The notes below the pieces were generated by a model. The model searched no databases. It saw nothing but the letters and a program-made list of their open reading frames with translations, and was not told the DNA's origin. A program made the translations under genes and the position numbers. 25,472 nucleotides of DNA, from the NCBI GenBank assembly GCA_030149965.1, contig JASLHB010000115.1:1-25472 (forward strand). Direction: 5' to 3'. Position 1 is the first letter of the stretch; each line of letters starts with the position of its first letter. Source of the stretch: Wohlfahrtiimonas sp. Its GTDB lineage: Bacteria > Pseudomonadota > Gammaproteobacteria > Cardiobacteriales > Wohlfahrtiimonadaceae. Below, one piece after another: positions 15,700-23,194 of the stretch.

Positions 15700-17103
15700 T
15701 TAAATCAATGTGCGAACATCAACAAAATGGCCAGTAATTGCAGCAGCAGCTGCCATTGCAGGGCTCACTAAATGCGTTCTACCGCCTGCGCCTTGACGAC
15801 CTTCAAAGTTACGGTTAGATGTTGAAGCACAGTGCTCACCTGGATTTAAGCGGTCATTGTTCATGGCCAAACACATAGAACAACCTGGTTCGCGCCATTC
15901 AAAACCTGCTTCCAAAAAGATTTTATCCAAGCCTTCTTTCTCAGCTTGTTCTTTCACTAGACCAGAGCCCGGAACGATCATCGCTTGAAGGATGTTGCTT
16001 GCGACTTTTTTACCTTTAGCAATAAAGGCAGCTTCGCGTAAATCTTCAATGCGTGAGTTTGTACATGAGCCAATGAATACCTTAGTTAAAGGAATCGCTG
16101 ATAATGGAATATTGGCTTCTAAGTTCATATAAGCCAATGCTTTTTCCATGCCTGTACGTTTTACTGAATCTGTTTCTTTTGATGGATCAGGAATCATCTC
16201 ATCGATGCCAATCACCATTTCAGGGCTTGTGCCCCAGCTGACTTGTGGCTTGATGTCTGCTGCATTTAAACGCACAACTTTATCAAACTCAGCGCCTTCA
16301 TCTGAATGAAGGGTGTTCCAATAAGCAACCGCTTGATCCCACATCTCACCTTTAGGTGATAACGGACGACCTTTAACGAATTCTAAGGTTGTGTTATCTA
16401 CGCCCACCATACCAACGCGAGCACCTGCTTCGATGGCCATATTACAGATGGTCATGCGACCTTCCATAGATAAAGCGCAGATGGCAGAACCTGAGAACTC
16501 AATCGCATAGCCTGTACCACCAGATGTCCCGATTTCACGGATAATGGCTAACACAATGTCTTTTGCAGTCACGCCATTTGATAAATCACCATCCACAATG
16601 ATGTTCATGGCTTTGGATTTCTTTTGAACTAAGCAGCAAGTTGCCATGACATGTTCAACTTCACTTGTACCAATCCCAAATGCCAATGCGCCAAAAGCAC
16701 CATGAGTTGCCGTATGTGAATCACCGCACACAACCGTCATTCCTGGTAAAGTTGCACCTTGTTCTGGGCCCACAACGTGGACGATGCCACGGCGGATATC
16801 GCCAACAGGGAAGTATGTCACACCGGCAGCGCGTGCGTTTTGATCCAATGTATCCACTTGTAAGCGGGAAATAGGATCATCAATCGTGGTAAAACCTGGT
16901 GTTGTTGGTGTGTTGTGGTCAAGTGTTGCAATGATTGAGTTTTTGCGCCATAAATCTCTTTTAGCTAGGCGCAGCCCTTCAAACGCTTGAGGACTCGTCA
17001 CTTCATGAATGATGTGTCTGTCTATATATAATAATGCTGTACCATCTTCTTCGGTACGGACGATGTGGGCTTCCCACAATTTATCGTAAAGCGTTTTGGC
17101 CAT
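15700..17103 (-). CDS. leuC: 3-isopropylmalate dehydratase, large subunit
   Basis: Catalytic, 4Fe-4S-bearing subunit of isopropylmalate isomerase, aconitase superfamily. The protein is 467 aa from the ATG at 17103 (E. coli LeuC is 466 aa). The longest frame would add nine residues from 17130, but MAKTLYDKLWEAHIV is the standard LeuC N-terminus, and an AGAGG lies 11 bases before it. Cluster ligands are the cysteines of GSCTNSR and of EPGCSMCLAMN. Other hallmarks are VVCGDSHTATHGAFGALAFG and the C-terminal GGRTHLVSPAMAAAAAITGH. leuA and leuB are not in the window, so the leucine pathway is split in this genome. Its promoter lies in the leuC-proB gap but I cannot place it confidently. Confidence 0.97.
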   Translation of the reverse strand: MAKTLYDKLWEAHIVRTEEDGTALLYIDRHIIHEVTSPQAFEGLRLAKRDLWRKNSIIATLDHNTPTTPGFTTIDDPISRLQVDTLDQNARAAGVTYFPVGDIRRGIVHVVGPEQGATLPGMTVVCGDSHTATHGAFGALAFGIGTSEVEHVMATCCLVQKKSKAMNIIVDGDLSNGVTAKDIVLAIIREIGTSGGTGYAIEFSGSAICALSMEGRMTICNMAIEAGARVGMVGVDNTTLEFVKGRPLSPKGEMWDQAVAYWNTLHSDEGAEFDKVVRLNAADIKPQVSWGTSPEMVIGIDEMIPDPSKETDSVKRTGMEKALAYMNLEANIPLSAIPLTKVFIGSCTNSRIEDLREAAFIAKGKKVASNILQAMIVPGSGLVKEQAEKEGLDKIFLEAGFEWREPGCSMCLAMNNDRLNPGEHCASTSNRNFEGRQGAGGRTHLVSPAMAAAAAITGHFVDVRTLI

Positions 17104-17159
17104 TTTATAAATTACCTCTAAATTTAACATCCTAAAATGAAAACAAGGGAAGGTAAGTT

Positions 17160-17168
17160 TGCTATGAT
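17160..17168 (+). promoter_or_regulatory. Possible extended -10 promoter for proB
   Basis: TGCTATGAT contains the TG-N extension followed by TATGAT (17163-17168, 5 of 6). A start near 17175 would leave a leader of about 67 bases before the proB ATG at 17242. No -35 is evident, which the TG extension can compensate for. Confidence 0.45.
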
Positions 17169-17199
17169 GATCCCCTGCAACAAACCTTATTTATTTTTG

Positions 17200-17214
17200 T
17201 GCAAATTATTTGCA
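17200..17214. repeat. Perfect 7-1-7 palindrome in the leuC-proB intergenic region
   Basis: TGCAAAT-T-ATTTGCA is a perfect inverted repeat with a single-base centre. It sits between the divergent leuC and proB, 27 bases before the proB ATG. It matches the Fur 7-1-7 core at only 10 of 14 positions, so I do not call it a Fur site. It may be an operator for another regulator or a leader hairpin. Confidence 0.5.
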
Positions 17215-17241
17215 TTAACTCAACATCATAATATGAATTGT

Positions 17242-18351
17242 ATGGAAAAAGAAACTCTTTGGGTAATTAAAATCGGCAGCGCAATGATCACCAATGGTGG
17301 CGTTGGCATTGATTATTCTTTATTGGATGATTACGCTGCACAAATCGCAAATTTACAATCAAAAGGTTATAAGATTGTCGTGGTTTCATCGGGTGCTGTG
17401 GCAGCCGGAATGAAGCGATTGGGTTGGAGTGAACGACCGAAAGAGCTGAGCGAGCTACAAGCTGCTGCTGCAGTTGGTCAGGCTAAACTTGTGGAAGCAT
17501 GGCAAACCGCTTTGCAAAAGTATCGTTTAACAGCAGCGCAAGTTCTGTTAACCCATGAAGATGCATTGGATCGTACCCGTTATTTAAACATCCGCGCGAC
17601 GTTAAATGCCTTGGTTAATCATAATGTGATTCCCATCATCAATGAAAACGATACCGTGTCATACGATGAAGTTTGCATCGGGGATAATGATACATTGGGG
17701 GCGCTTGTTGCTAACCTAATCGAAGCAGATACTTATATTATTTTAACGGATCAACATGGTTTATATAATAAAGATCCTCGTAAAAATAGTGATGCAGTGC
17801 TATTACATAAAGTCAGAGCAATGGATCCAAGCCTTGTGGATATGGCGAGCCCTGAGGGCGGTAGCTTAGGTAAAGGCGGGATGTATACGAAGGTTAAGGC
17901 TGCGCAAAAAGCTGCAACATCCGGAACTGAAACTTATATTGTCTATGGTAAGGCTGAAGATGGCTTATTAAAAGTTGCAGCTAGAGAAGAGATTGGTACG
18001 CAATTTGAACCTGAACATACAACGATGGCAGCAAAAAAACGCTGGATACTCAATCAAGCGCATGTTTTTGGAAAAGTTGTGGTGGATGAAGGTGCTGAGA
18101 AAGCTTTATTGGAACATAAAAAGAGTTTGTTGCCGATTGGTGTGATTGATGTCAAAGGTTCTTTTCAGCGCGGTGATATCATTTCTTGTGTGAATGTGAA
18201 AGGCGAAGAGCTTGGGCGCGGATTGTGCAATTATAATTCTGAAGAGGTTAAATTGCTCTTGAAAACTGCATCGAATGACATCATTAATAAATTAGGTTAT
18301 GTGATTTCAGCAGAGCTTATCCATAGAAACAACTGGGTATCACAGCAATAA
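17242..18351 (+). CDS. proB: Glutamate 5-kinase
   Basis: Phosphorylates glutamate to gamma-glutamyl phosphate, the first step of proline synthesis. The protein is 369 aa from the ATG at 17242 (E. coli ProB is 367 aa). The longest frame adds 35 residues with no family resemblance; an ATG at 17233 is the other realistic choice. The amino-acid kinase domain covers about 1-255: WVIKIGSAMITNGG, VVVSSGAVAAGMKRLG, NENDTVSYDE, GDNDTLGALVANLI and a GGSLGKGGMYTKVKAA segment. A PUA domain follows at about 275-369. There is no clear SD. proA, its usual partner, is not adjacent; secA follows after 70 bases. Confidence 0.95.
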   Translation: MEKETLWVIKIGSAMITNGGVGIDYSLLDDYAAQIANLQSKGYKIVVVSSGAVAAGMKRLGWSERPKELSELQAAAAVGQAKLVEAWQTALQKYRLTAAQVLLTHEDALDRTRYLNIRATLNALVNHNVIPIINENDTVSYDEVCIGDNDTLGALVANLIEADTYIILTDQHGLYNKDPRKNSDAVLLHKVRAMDPSLVDMASPEGGSLGKGGMYTKVKAAQKAATSGTETYIVYGKAEDGLLKVAAREEIGTQFEPEHTTMAAKKRWILNQAHVFGKVVVDEGAEKALLEHKKSLLPIGVIDVKGSFQRGDIISCVNVKGEELGRGLCNYNSEEVKLLLKTASNDIINKLGYVISAELIHRNNWVSQQ

Positions 18352-18356
18352 GTTCT

Positions 18357-18380
18357 TTTTAACGTAAAAATACGTTAAAA
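18357..18380. repeat. 10-bp inverted repeat in the proB-secA gap
   Basis: TTTTAACGTA (18357-18366) and TACGTTAAAA (18371-18380) are perfect complements around an AAAA loop. The stem is AT-rich and no T run follows on the + strand, so it is a poor terminator. A TAAAAT (5 of 6 to a -10) overlaps its right arm at 18376-18381. It could therefore be an operator over a secA promoter. Confidence 0.5.
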
Positions 18381-18421
18381 TGCGCTGTTAATTTATGTTT
18401 TTACTATATAGAAGGAATGCC

Positions 18422-21133
18422 ATGTTTGGTGCGATTGCAAAAAAGATTTTTGGAACTCGAAATGACCGTTTGGTTAAAGAGACTTTCAAGATCGTTAAAC
18501 AAATTAATGCATTAGAACCTACGATGCAAGCAATGTCTGACGCAGAATTACAACAGCAGACAGTTAAATTTCGTGAACGTATCCAAGAAGGTACTTCTTT
18601 AAATAAATTGTTACCAGAAGCATTTGCAACAATTCGTGAAGCGAGTATTCGTATTTTGGGTATGCGCCATTATGATGTTCAAATGGTGGGTGGTATTACG
18701 CTTCATCAAGGTCGCATTGCTGAAATGCGTACAGGTGAAGGTAAAACATTGGTGGCAACATTAGCGGTTTATTTGAATGCATTAGAAAATAAAGGCGTTC
18801 ATGTAGTAACGGTAAATGATTACTTGGCTAAGCGTGATGCGGCAGATATGGGGCGCTTGTATCAATGGATGGGATTAACAGTTGGTGTGATCGTATCTGA
18901 GCAAGGTCCTGATGAGAAAAAAGCGGCTTATAATTGCGATATTACATATTGTACAAATAATGAAATTGGCTTTGACTATCTTCGTGACAATATGAGCTTC
19001 CAGCCAGAACAGAAAGTACAGCGTCCTTTAAACTTCGCTGTAATCGATGAAGTTGACTCAATCTTGATCGATGAAGCAAGAACGCCATTGATTATTTCAG
19101 GTCCTGCAGAAGGTACAGCAGAGCTTTATCAGGCAATCAATTTAGTTGTTCCACATTTGGTAAAAGCGGATGACAATGGTGAAAATGATTTCACGATCAA
19201 TGAAAAAGATCGTCAAATATTATTGACTGAAATCGGTCATGAGCATGCGGAAGAATTATTAGTGCAAGCGGGTTTGTTGAAAGAAGGCGAAAGCTTATAT
19301 GATGCAAATAACTTGAAACTTTATCATCATTTAGATAGCTGTTTACGTGCGCATCACTTGTTCCGTAAAGATGTTGATTACTTAATCAATGATGGCGAAA
19401 TTGTTATCGTAGATGAGCATACAGGCCGCACATTATCTGGTCGTCGTTGGTCAGATGGTTTGCATCAGGCAATTGAAGCAAAAGAAGGTGTACAAATTAA
19501 GCCTGAAAACCAAACTTTGGCTTCTATTACATTCCAGAATTTATTCAGAATTTATAAGAAATTATCTGGTATGACTGGTACAGCAGATACTGAAGCGCCT
19601 GAGTTATTAGAAATTTATAGCTTAGAAGTTGTGGTGATTCCAACAAATAAAGATATTCAGCGTAAAGATTATGGCGATTTGATTTTCTTAACGCAAAGAG
19701 AAAAATACGAAGCAATTATTAAAGATATTGCCCAGTGTCGTGAAGCAGGGCAGCCAGTTTTAGTTGGTACGGCATCTGTTGAAGTTTCAGAATTGATTTC
19801 TAAAATGTTGGATGAACGCCAAATTTCTCATGAAGTTTTGAATGCGAAACAACATGAACGCGAAGCTTATATTGTAGGTGCAGCGGGTCAACCAGGTGCT
19901 GTAACAATTGCAACGAATATGGCTGGCCGTGGTACAGATATCGTATTAGGCGGTAACTTCTCAATGGAAATGGATGCTTATCCGGATGCATCAGAAGCAC
20001 AAAAAGCACAATTAAAGTCAGAATGGCAAAAGCGCCATGATAAAGTTCTGGCAGAAGGTGGTTTACATATCATTGGTACCGAGCGTCATGAATCACGCCG
20101 TGTTGATAATCAGTTACGTGGTCGTTCAGGTCGTCAAGGTGATGTTGGCTCATCACGTTTCTACTTATCATTAGAAGATAACTTGATGCGTATTTTTACA
20201 TCACCATCTGCTTATAACATGATGAAAAAGTTGGGCATGGGCGATGGTATTCCATTGGAACATAAATGGATCAGTCGTTCGATTGAAAATGCACAACGTA
20301 AAGTAGAAGGTCATCACTTTGAAATGCGTAAAAACTTGTTGCAGTACGATAACGTTGCTAATGATCAGCGTAAAGTTATCTATCAACAACGTGATGATAT
20401 CTTGGCTGCGAATGATGTGGGGCCTGCAATTGATGCGATCCGTGATACTGTATTCCGTGATTTAGTGGCTAAACATATTCCTCTACAATCATTCCCAGAA
20501 CAATGGGATATGGAAGGTTTGGAAGAGAAATTATCTCGTGATTTCTTGATGGATGTGAAATTGGCTGTTTGGTTGGAAGAAGATCAAGAGTTGGATGATC
20601 AAAAGGTTGTAGATCGTTTAATCGAGATGAATAAACAAGCATATCATGCTAAGCAATTTGTGAAATTACCAGATTCAGATGAAGAAATATCTATTGTTGA
20701 TCAAGAGAATTTCAAAGCATTTGAAAAGAATATTTTGCTTCAATTATTGGATCACAACTGGAAAGATCATTTAGCAGCGATGGATTACTTGCGTCAAGGT
20801 ATTCAGTTGCGTGCTTATGCGCAGAAGCGCCCAGAGCAAGAGTATAAGAAAGAAGCATTCAGTATGTTTGAACATATGTTGGATCGCATTTATTACGATA
20901 CGATTGTTTACTTGAGCCGTTTAAAAATTGAATTGCCAACGATGGATGAAGCACCTGTTGAAGCATCAGAAGAAAATAGTCAGGTTGAAACAGGTGTTTT
21001 ATTGAAGAAATCATTCAGTGATGCCGGTGTAACAACGACTCAAGAGTTTGATTTTTCTTCAGTCGGTCGAAATGATGATTGTCCATGTGGTTCTGGTAAG
21101 AAATATAAACAATGCCATGGTAAATTAAATTAA
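18422..21133 (+). CDS. secA: Preprotein translocase ATPase SecA
   Basis: Motor ATPase that drives proteins through SecYEG at the inner membrane. The protein is 903 aa from the ATG at 18422 (E. coli SecA is 901 aa), which has AAGGA 6 bases upstream; the longer frame from 18395 adds nine unrelated residues. Walker A MRTGEGKT is at 102-109 as in E. coli. FAVIDEVDSILIDEARTPLI is Walker B/DEAD, SGMTGTADTEAPEL opens the second ATPase half, and RGRSGRQGDVGSSRFYLSLE is the arginine-finger region. The C-terminus has the zinc/SecB-binding motif CPCGSGKKYKQCHG. A terminator follows. It is not beside ftsZ/lpxC or secM. Confidence 0.98.
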   Translation: MFGAIAKKIFGTRNDRLVKETFKIVKQINALEPTMQAMSDAELQQQTVKFRERIQEGTSLNKLLPEAFATIREASIRILGMRHYDVQMVGGITLHQGRIAEMRTGEGKTLVATLAVYLNALENKGVHVVTVNDYLAKRDAADMGRLYQWMGLTVGVIVSEQGPDEKKAAYNCDITYCTNNEIGFDYLRDNMSFQPEQKVQRPLNFAVIDEVDSILIDEARTPLIISGPAEGTAELYQAINLVVPHLVKADDNGENDFTINEKDRQILLTEIGHEHAEELLVQAGLLKEGESLYDANNLKLYHHLDSCLRAHHLFRKDVDYLINDGEIVIVDEHTGRTLSGRRWSDGLHQAIEAKEGVQIKPENQTLASITFQNLFRIYKKLSGMTGTADTEAPELLEIYSLEVVVIPTNKDIQRKDYGDLIFLTQREKYEAIIKDIAQCREAGQPVLVGTASVEVSELISKMLDERQISHEVLNAKQHEREAYIVGAAGQPGAVTIATNMAGRGTDIVLGGNFSMEMDAYPDASEAQKAQLKSEWQKRHDKVLAEGGLHIIGTERHESRRVDNQLRGRSGRQGDVGSSRFYLSLEDNLMRIFTSPSAYNMMKKLGMGDGIPLEHKWISRSIENAQRKVEGHHFEMRKNLLQYDNVANDQRKVIYQQRDDILAANDVGPAIDAIRDTVFRDLVAKHIPLQSFPEQWDMEGLEEKLSRDFLMDVKLAVWLEEDQELDDQKVVDRLIEMNKQAYHAKQFVKLPDSDEEISIVDQENFKAFEKNILLQLLDHNWKDHLAAMDYLRQGIQLRAYAQKRPEQEYKKEAFSMFEHMLDRIYYDTIVYLSRLKIELPTMDEAPVEASEENSQVETGVLLKKSFSDAGVTTTQEFDFSSVGRNDDCPCGSGKKYKQCHGKLN

Positions 21134-21160
21134 TATGTTTTAGATTAATATAAATGAATT

Positions 21161-21185
21161 AGCCCTGTTTATGCAGGGCTTTTTT
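21161..21185 (+). terminator. Terminator after secA
   Basis: Stem AGCCCTG (21161-21167) and CAGGGCT (21174-21180) with a 6-base loop and a run of T to 21185, 27 bases after the secA stop. Confidence 0.88.
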
Positions 21186-21209
21186 ATAATGAATTTTCAT
21201 AATAAAGCA

Positions 21210-21218
21210 TGCTATAAT
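21210..21218 (+). promoter_or_regulatory. Extended -10 promoter of the 21281 gene
   Basis: TGCTATAAT carries a TG-N extension and a perfect TATAAT (21213-21218). The start would be near 21225 with a leader of about 56 bases. The -35 is weak. It lies after the secA terminator, so the gene is its own transcription unit. Confidence 0.55.
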
Positions 21219-21280
21219 TATCTTTTCTTTACATTTATTTATATAGTATGATAGATGTCGTTATATAGGAAGGAGATTGT

Positions 21281-21829
21281 ATGCCATTATCACCAAATTT
21301 TTTGGTTATTACTAATGACAATAGTTTTGACAAATTGGTAGAGCATTTTAATATAGCATCGGAAGGATTGGCTCATCGAGTGATTGATGTGAATACAAAC
21401 TCAATGAAGCTTTTACCAAAACAAATGCATGAACTATTAAATGATTTAAATTTTGAGTTTTATAATTTTTCTGATGAGTTTAAAAGTTATCAAGGCTTAT
21501 CGACATTGTATTATTTATCTAGAATTTTCGGCCGTAACTTCATTAAAAGTGGTGATCGAGTGACGAAGGTTAAAGGTTTTGCGCATGCTTTGTTATATCA
21601 GCAGGTTTTAAAGCACTTATTGGGATTAAATGAAGAGTTAGTATTGGTGAATACACATCAAGTGAGCTCGAATTATCAACGTTATGTAGATGAAGTTGCT
21701 GCGACTTTATTAGAATCATTAAAACCTACAGATGAATTAGGCATGAAGCAAATCAAGGATTTTAGAAATTCAGTGGAGCACATTCTTGTTTATTTAAAAA
21801 AGCGTAGTAAGATTTTGCCGAAGTCATAA
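21281..21829 (+). CDS. Uncharacterised 182-aa protein, paralogue of the gene at 8118
   Basis: I do not recognise this family. It is a soluble protein of 182 aa with no signal peptide, membrane segment or cysteine. It begins MPLSPNFLVITNDNSFDKLV, has FEFYNFSDEFKSYQGLSTLY near residue 60, then KGFAHALLYQQVLKHLLG and LNEEL at about 100-125. It ends with a basic tail, KKRSKILPKS. The middle block and the C-terminal helix (IKDFRNSVEHILVYLKKRSK) align with the 8118-8672 protein (FKSAIHRSFDDSIDFFARRGK), so the pair arose by duplication and diverged. The ATG has a very strong SD, AGGAAGGAG, 5 bases upstream, stronger than most genes here. It stands alone between two terminators. Composition resembles its neighbours, giving no sign of recent transfer. 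Confidence 0.78.
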   Translation: MPLSPNFLVITNDNSFDKLVEHFNIASEGLAHRVIDVNTNSMKLLPKQMHELLNDLNFEFYNFSDEFKSYQGLSTLYYLSRIFGRNFIKSGDRVTKVKGFAHALLYQQVLKHLLGLNEELVLVNTHQVSSNYQRYVDEVAATLLESLKPTDELGMKQIKDFRNSVEHILVYLKKRSKILPKS

Positions 21830-21840
21830 ATGATAGATGT

Positions 21841-21868
21841 AAAAAAAGCCCTAAAAAGGGCTTTTTTT
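21841..21868. terminator. Bidirectional terminator between the 21281 gene and rpsT
   Basis: AAAAAAAGCCCT (21841-21852) and AGGGCTTTTTTT (21857-21868) form a 12-bp stem with an AAAA loop. The T and A runs on both sides serve the two convergent genes. Confidence 0.9.
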
Positions 21869-21880
21869 GAAACTTAAGAA

Positions 21881-22147
21881 TTAAGCAGCAATTGCTTTGA
21901 TTCTTGCGTTCAAACGGCTAACCAAACGTGCAGCTGTTTTCTTATGAAACAAGCCTTTGTTTGCAGCGCGATCTAAAACGCCTTGTGCTTTTTTCAATGA
22001 TTCTTGAGCAGCAGTTACGTTGTTTTCTTGAATTGCTTTCAATACTTTCTTAACGTAAGTACGAGTCATTGAACGGTATGAAGCGTTTGCTAAACGGTGT
22101 TTTTCCGCTTGGCGTACGCGTTTTTTTGCTTGTGCTGAGTTTGCCAA
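21881..22147 (-). CDS. rpsT: 30S ribosomal protein S20
   Basis: Small-subunit protein that binds the 5' domain and helix 44 of 16S rRNA. The protein is 88 aa (E. coli S20 is 87 aa). It begins ANSAQAKKRVRQAEKHRLAN and ends NARIKAIAA, with the usual basic helical body (KGLFHKKTAARLVSRLN). The start codon is TTG with GGAG 7 bases upstream. E. coli rpsT also starts with UUG, which there is tied to translational autoregulation, so this unusual start looks conserved. Two sigma-70 promoters, 94 bp apart, lie upstream. It is monocistronic, ending in the shared terminator. Confidence 0.97.
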   Translation of the reverse strand: MANSAQAKKRVRQAEKHRLANASYRSMTRTYVKKVLKAIQENNVTAAQESLKKAQGVLDRAANKGLFHKKTAARLVSRLNARIKAIAA

Positions 22148-22195
22148 AGGTATTCTCCAAATATAACCAATAGTTTAAACAATATAAGACGCAAC

Positions 22196-22224
22196 ATTAT
22201 CTTGCTTTTTAGTATAAAAGTCAA
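22196..22224 (-). promoter_or_regulatory. rpsT proximal promoter (P2)
   Basis: On the minus strand, -35 TTGACT (22219-22224, 5 of 6), a 17-bp spacer and -10 GATAAT (22196-22201, 5 of 6). The start would be near 22189, about 42 bases before the TTG. Confidence 0.75.
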
Positions 22225-22289
22225 TCAAACCCAGAATTAAAATGCTAGGTTAATGTCGTGTTTTAATGTGACTTTACGAACATTTCACT

Positions 22290-22318
22290 ATTATAGCTTG
22301 TTCTGATAATTAATGTAA
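22290..22318 (-). promoter_or_regulatory. rpsT distal promoter (P1)
   Basis: On the minus strand, -35 TTACAT (22313-22318, 4 of 6), a 17-bp spacer and a perfect -10 TATAAT (22290-22295). It lies 94 bp upstream of P2. E. coli rpsT likewise has two promoters about 90 bp apart. Confidence 0.65.
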
Positions 22319-22333
22319 AAATGTTATTAAAAT

Positions 22334-22363
22334 AAAAAAAGAGCCAATAGTTATTGGCTCTTT
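22334..22363 (-). terminator. Terminator of the metNIQ operon
   Basis: AAAGAGCCAATA (22338-22349) and TATTGGCTCTTT (22352-22363) form a nearly perfect stem. The A run at 22334-22340 becomes the U tract of the minus-strand transcript. It lies 27 bases beyond the metQ stop. Confidence 0.85.
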
Positions 22364-22389
22364 GGATAGGTTGATTTAGTTGGATTTTA

Positions 22390-23160
22390 TTAGAAACCAG
22401 GGAAAATACTGCCTTCATATTTTGTTTCAATGAATGATTTCATTTCTGGAGAATTTAAGACTTTCATCAACTTTTGCACATTTTCTTTATCTTTATTGTC
22501 TGATTTAACAACCACAAGATTTACATAAGGAGAGTTTTTATCTTCAATGATTAATGCATCTTTCATTGGATTTAAATCAGCATCTAGTGCAAAGTTTGTA
22601 TTGATCAGTGCTAAATCTACTTCATCAATTGCTTTAGCCAACATTGGTGCTTCTAATTCAATGAAGGATAAATTTTTAGGATTTTCTTTGATATCAGCAA
22701 TTGTTGATAAAATATTGTTTGGATCTTCTAACGTGATGACGCCATTGTTGTGTAATAAGATTAAAGCACGGCCACCATTTGTTGGGTCATTAGGAATTGC
22801 AATTTTACCGTTATTAGAAATTGCTTTAATGTCAGTAATTTTCTTAGAATAACCACCTAATGGCTCTAAATGAACGCCGCCAACTGGAACTAATGTTAGA
22901 TTGTTAGCTTTATTGAATTCATCTAAATAAGGTTTGTGCTGCATGAAGTTTGCATCAACTTCGCCTTCGTCCAACATTAAGTTAGGCAAAACGTAGTCAG
23001 TTACAACAACTACATCAATTTTAAATTCAGGCGCCAATGTTTGTGCGTGCTCTAAAATTTCTGCATGTGGAACTGGTGTTGCTGCGACTTTAATTGAATC
23101 TTGTGCATTTGCCAAGAATGGCAATGCAGATAGAATCAAGGCTGATGCTAATTTTTTCAT
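22390..23160 (-). CDS. metQ: Methionine ABC importer substrate-binding protein, MetQ family
   Basis: Periplasmic binding protein of the NlpA/MetQ family that delivers methionine to MetNI. The protein is 256 aa from the ATG at 23160, which has AAGGAG 8 bases upstream; a TTG two codons earlier is too close to that SD. The signal peptide ends in FLANA before QDSIKVAATPVPHAEILEHA. There is no lipobox cysteine, unlike E. coli MetQ, so it is predicted to be soluble rather than lipid-anchored. Family motifs include DVVVVTDYVLPN, VDANFMQHKPYLDEFN, IAIPNDPTNGGRALILL and ALINTNFALDADLNP. It is the last gene of metN-metI-metQ, 34 bases after metI. Specificity for L- or D-methionine, or a peptide, cannot be told from sequence alone. 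Confidence 0.92.
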   Translation of the reverse strand: MKKLASALILSALPFLANAQDSIKVAATPVPHAEILEHAQTLAPEFKIDVVVVTDYVLPNLMLDEGEVDANFMQHKPYLDEFNKANNLTLVPVGGVHLEPLGGYSKKITDIKAISNNGKIAIPNDPTNGGRALILLHNNGVITLEDPNNILSTIADIKENPKNLSFIELEAPMLAKAIDEVDLALINTNFALDADLNPMKDALIIEDKNSPYVNLVVVKSDNKDKENVQKLMKVLNSPEMKSFIETKYEGSIFPGF

Positions 23161-23194
23161 GCTCAATGCTCCTTATGATTATCCTAAATAGTTG

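Noticed and set aside
17137..17241. Long N-terminal extension of proB
   Set aside because: The extra 35 residues have no kinase-family resemblance and would include promoter-like sequence and the palindrome; starting at 17242 gives the normal family length.
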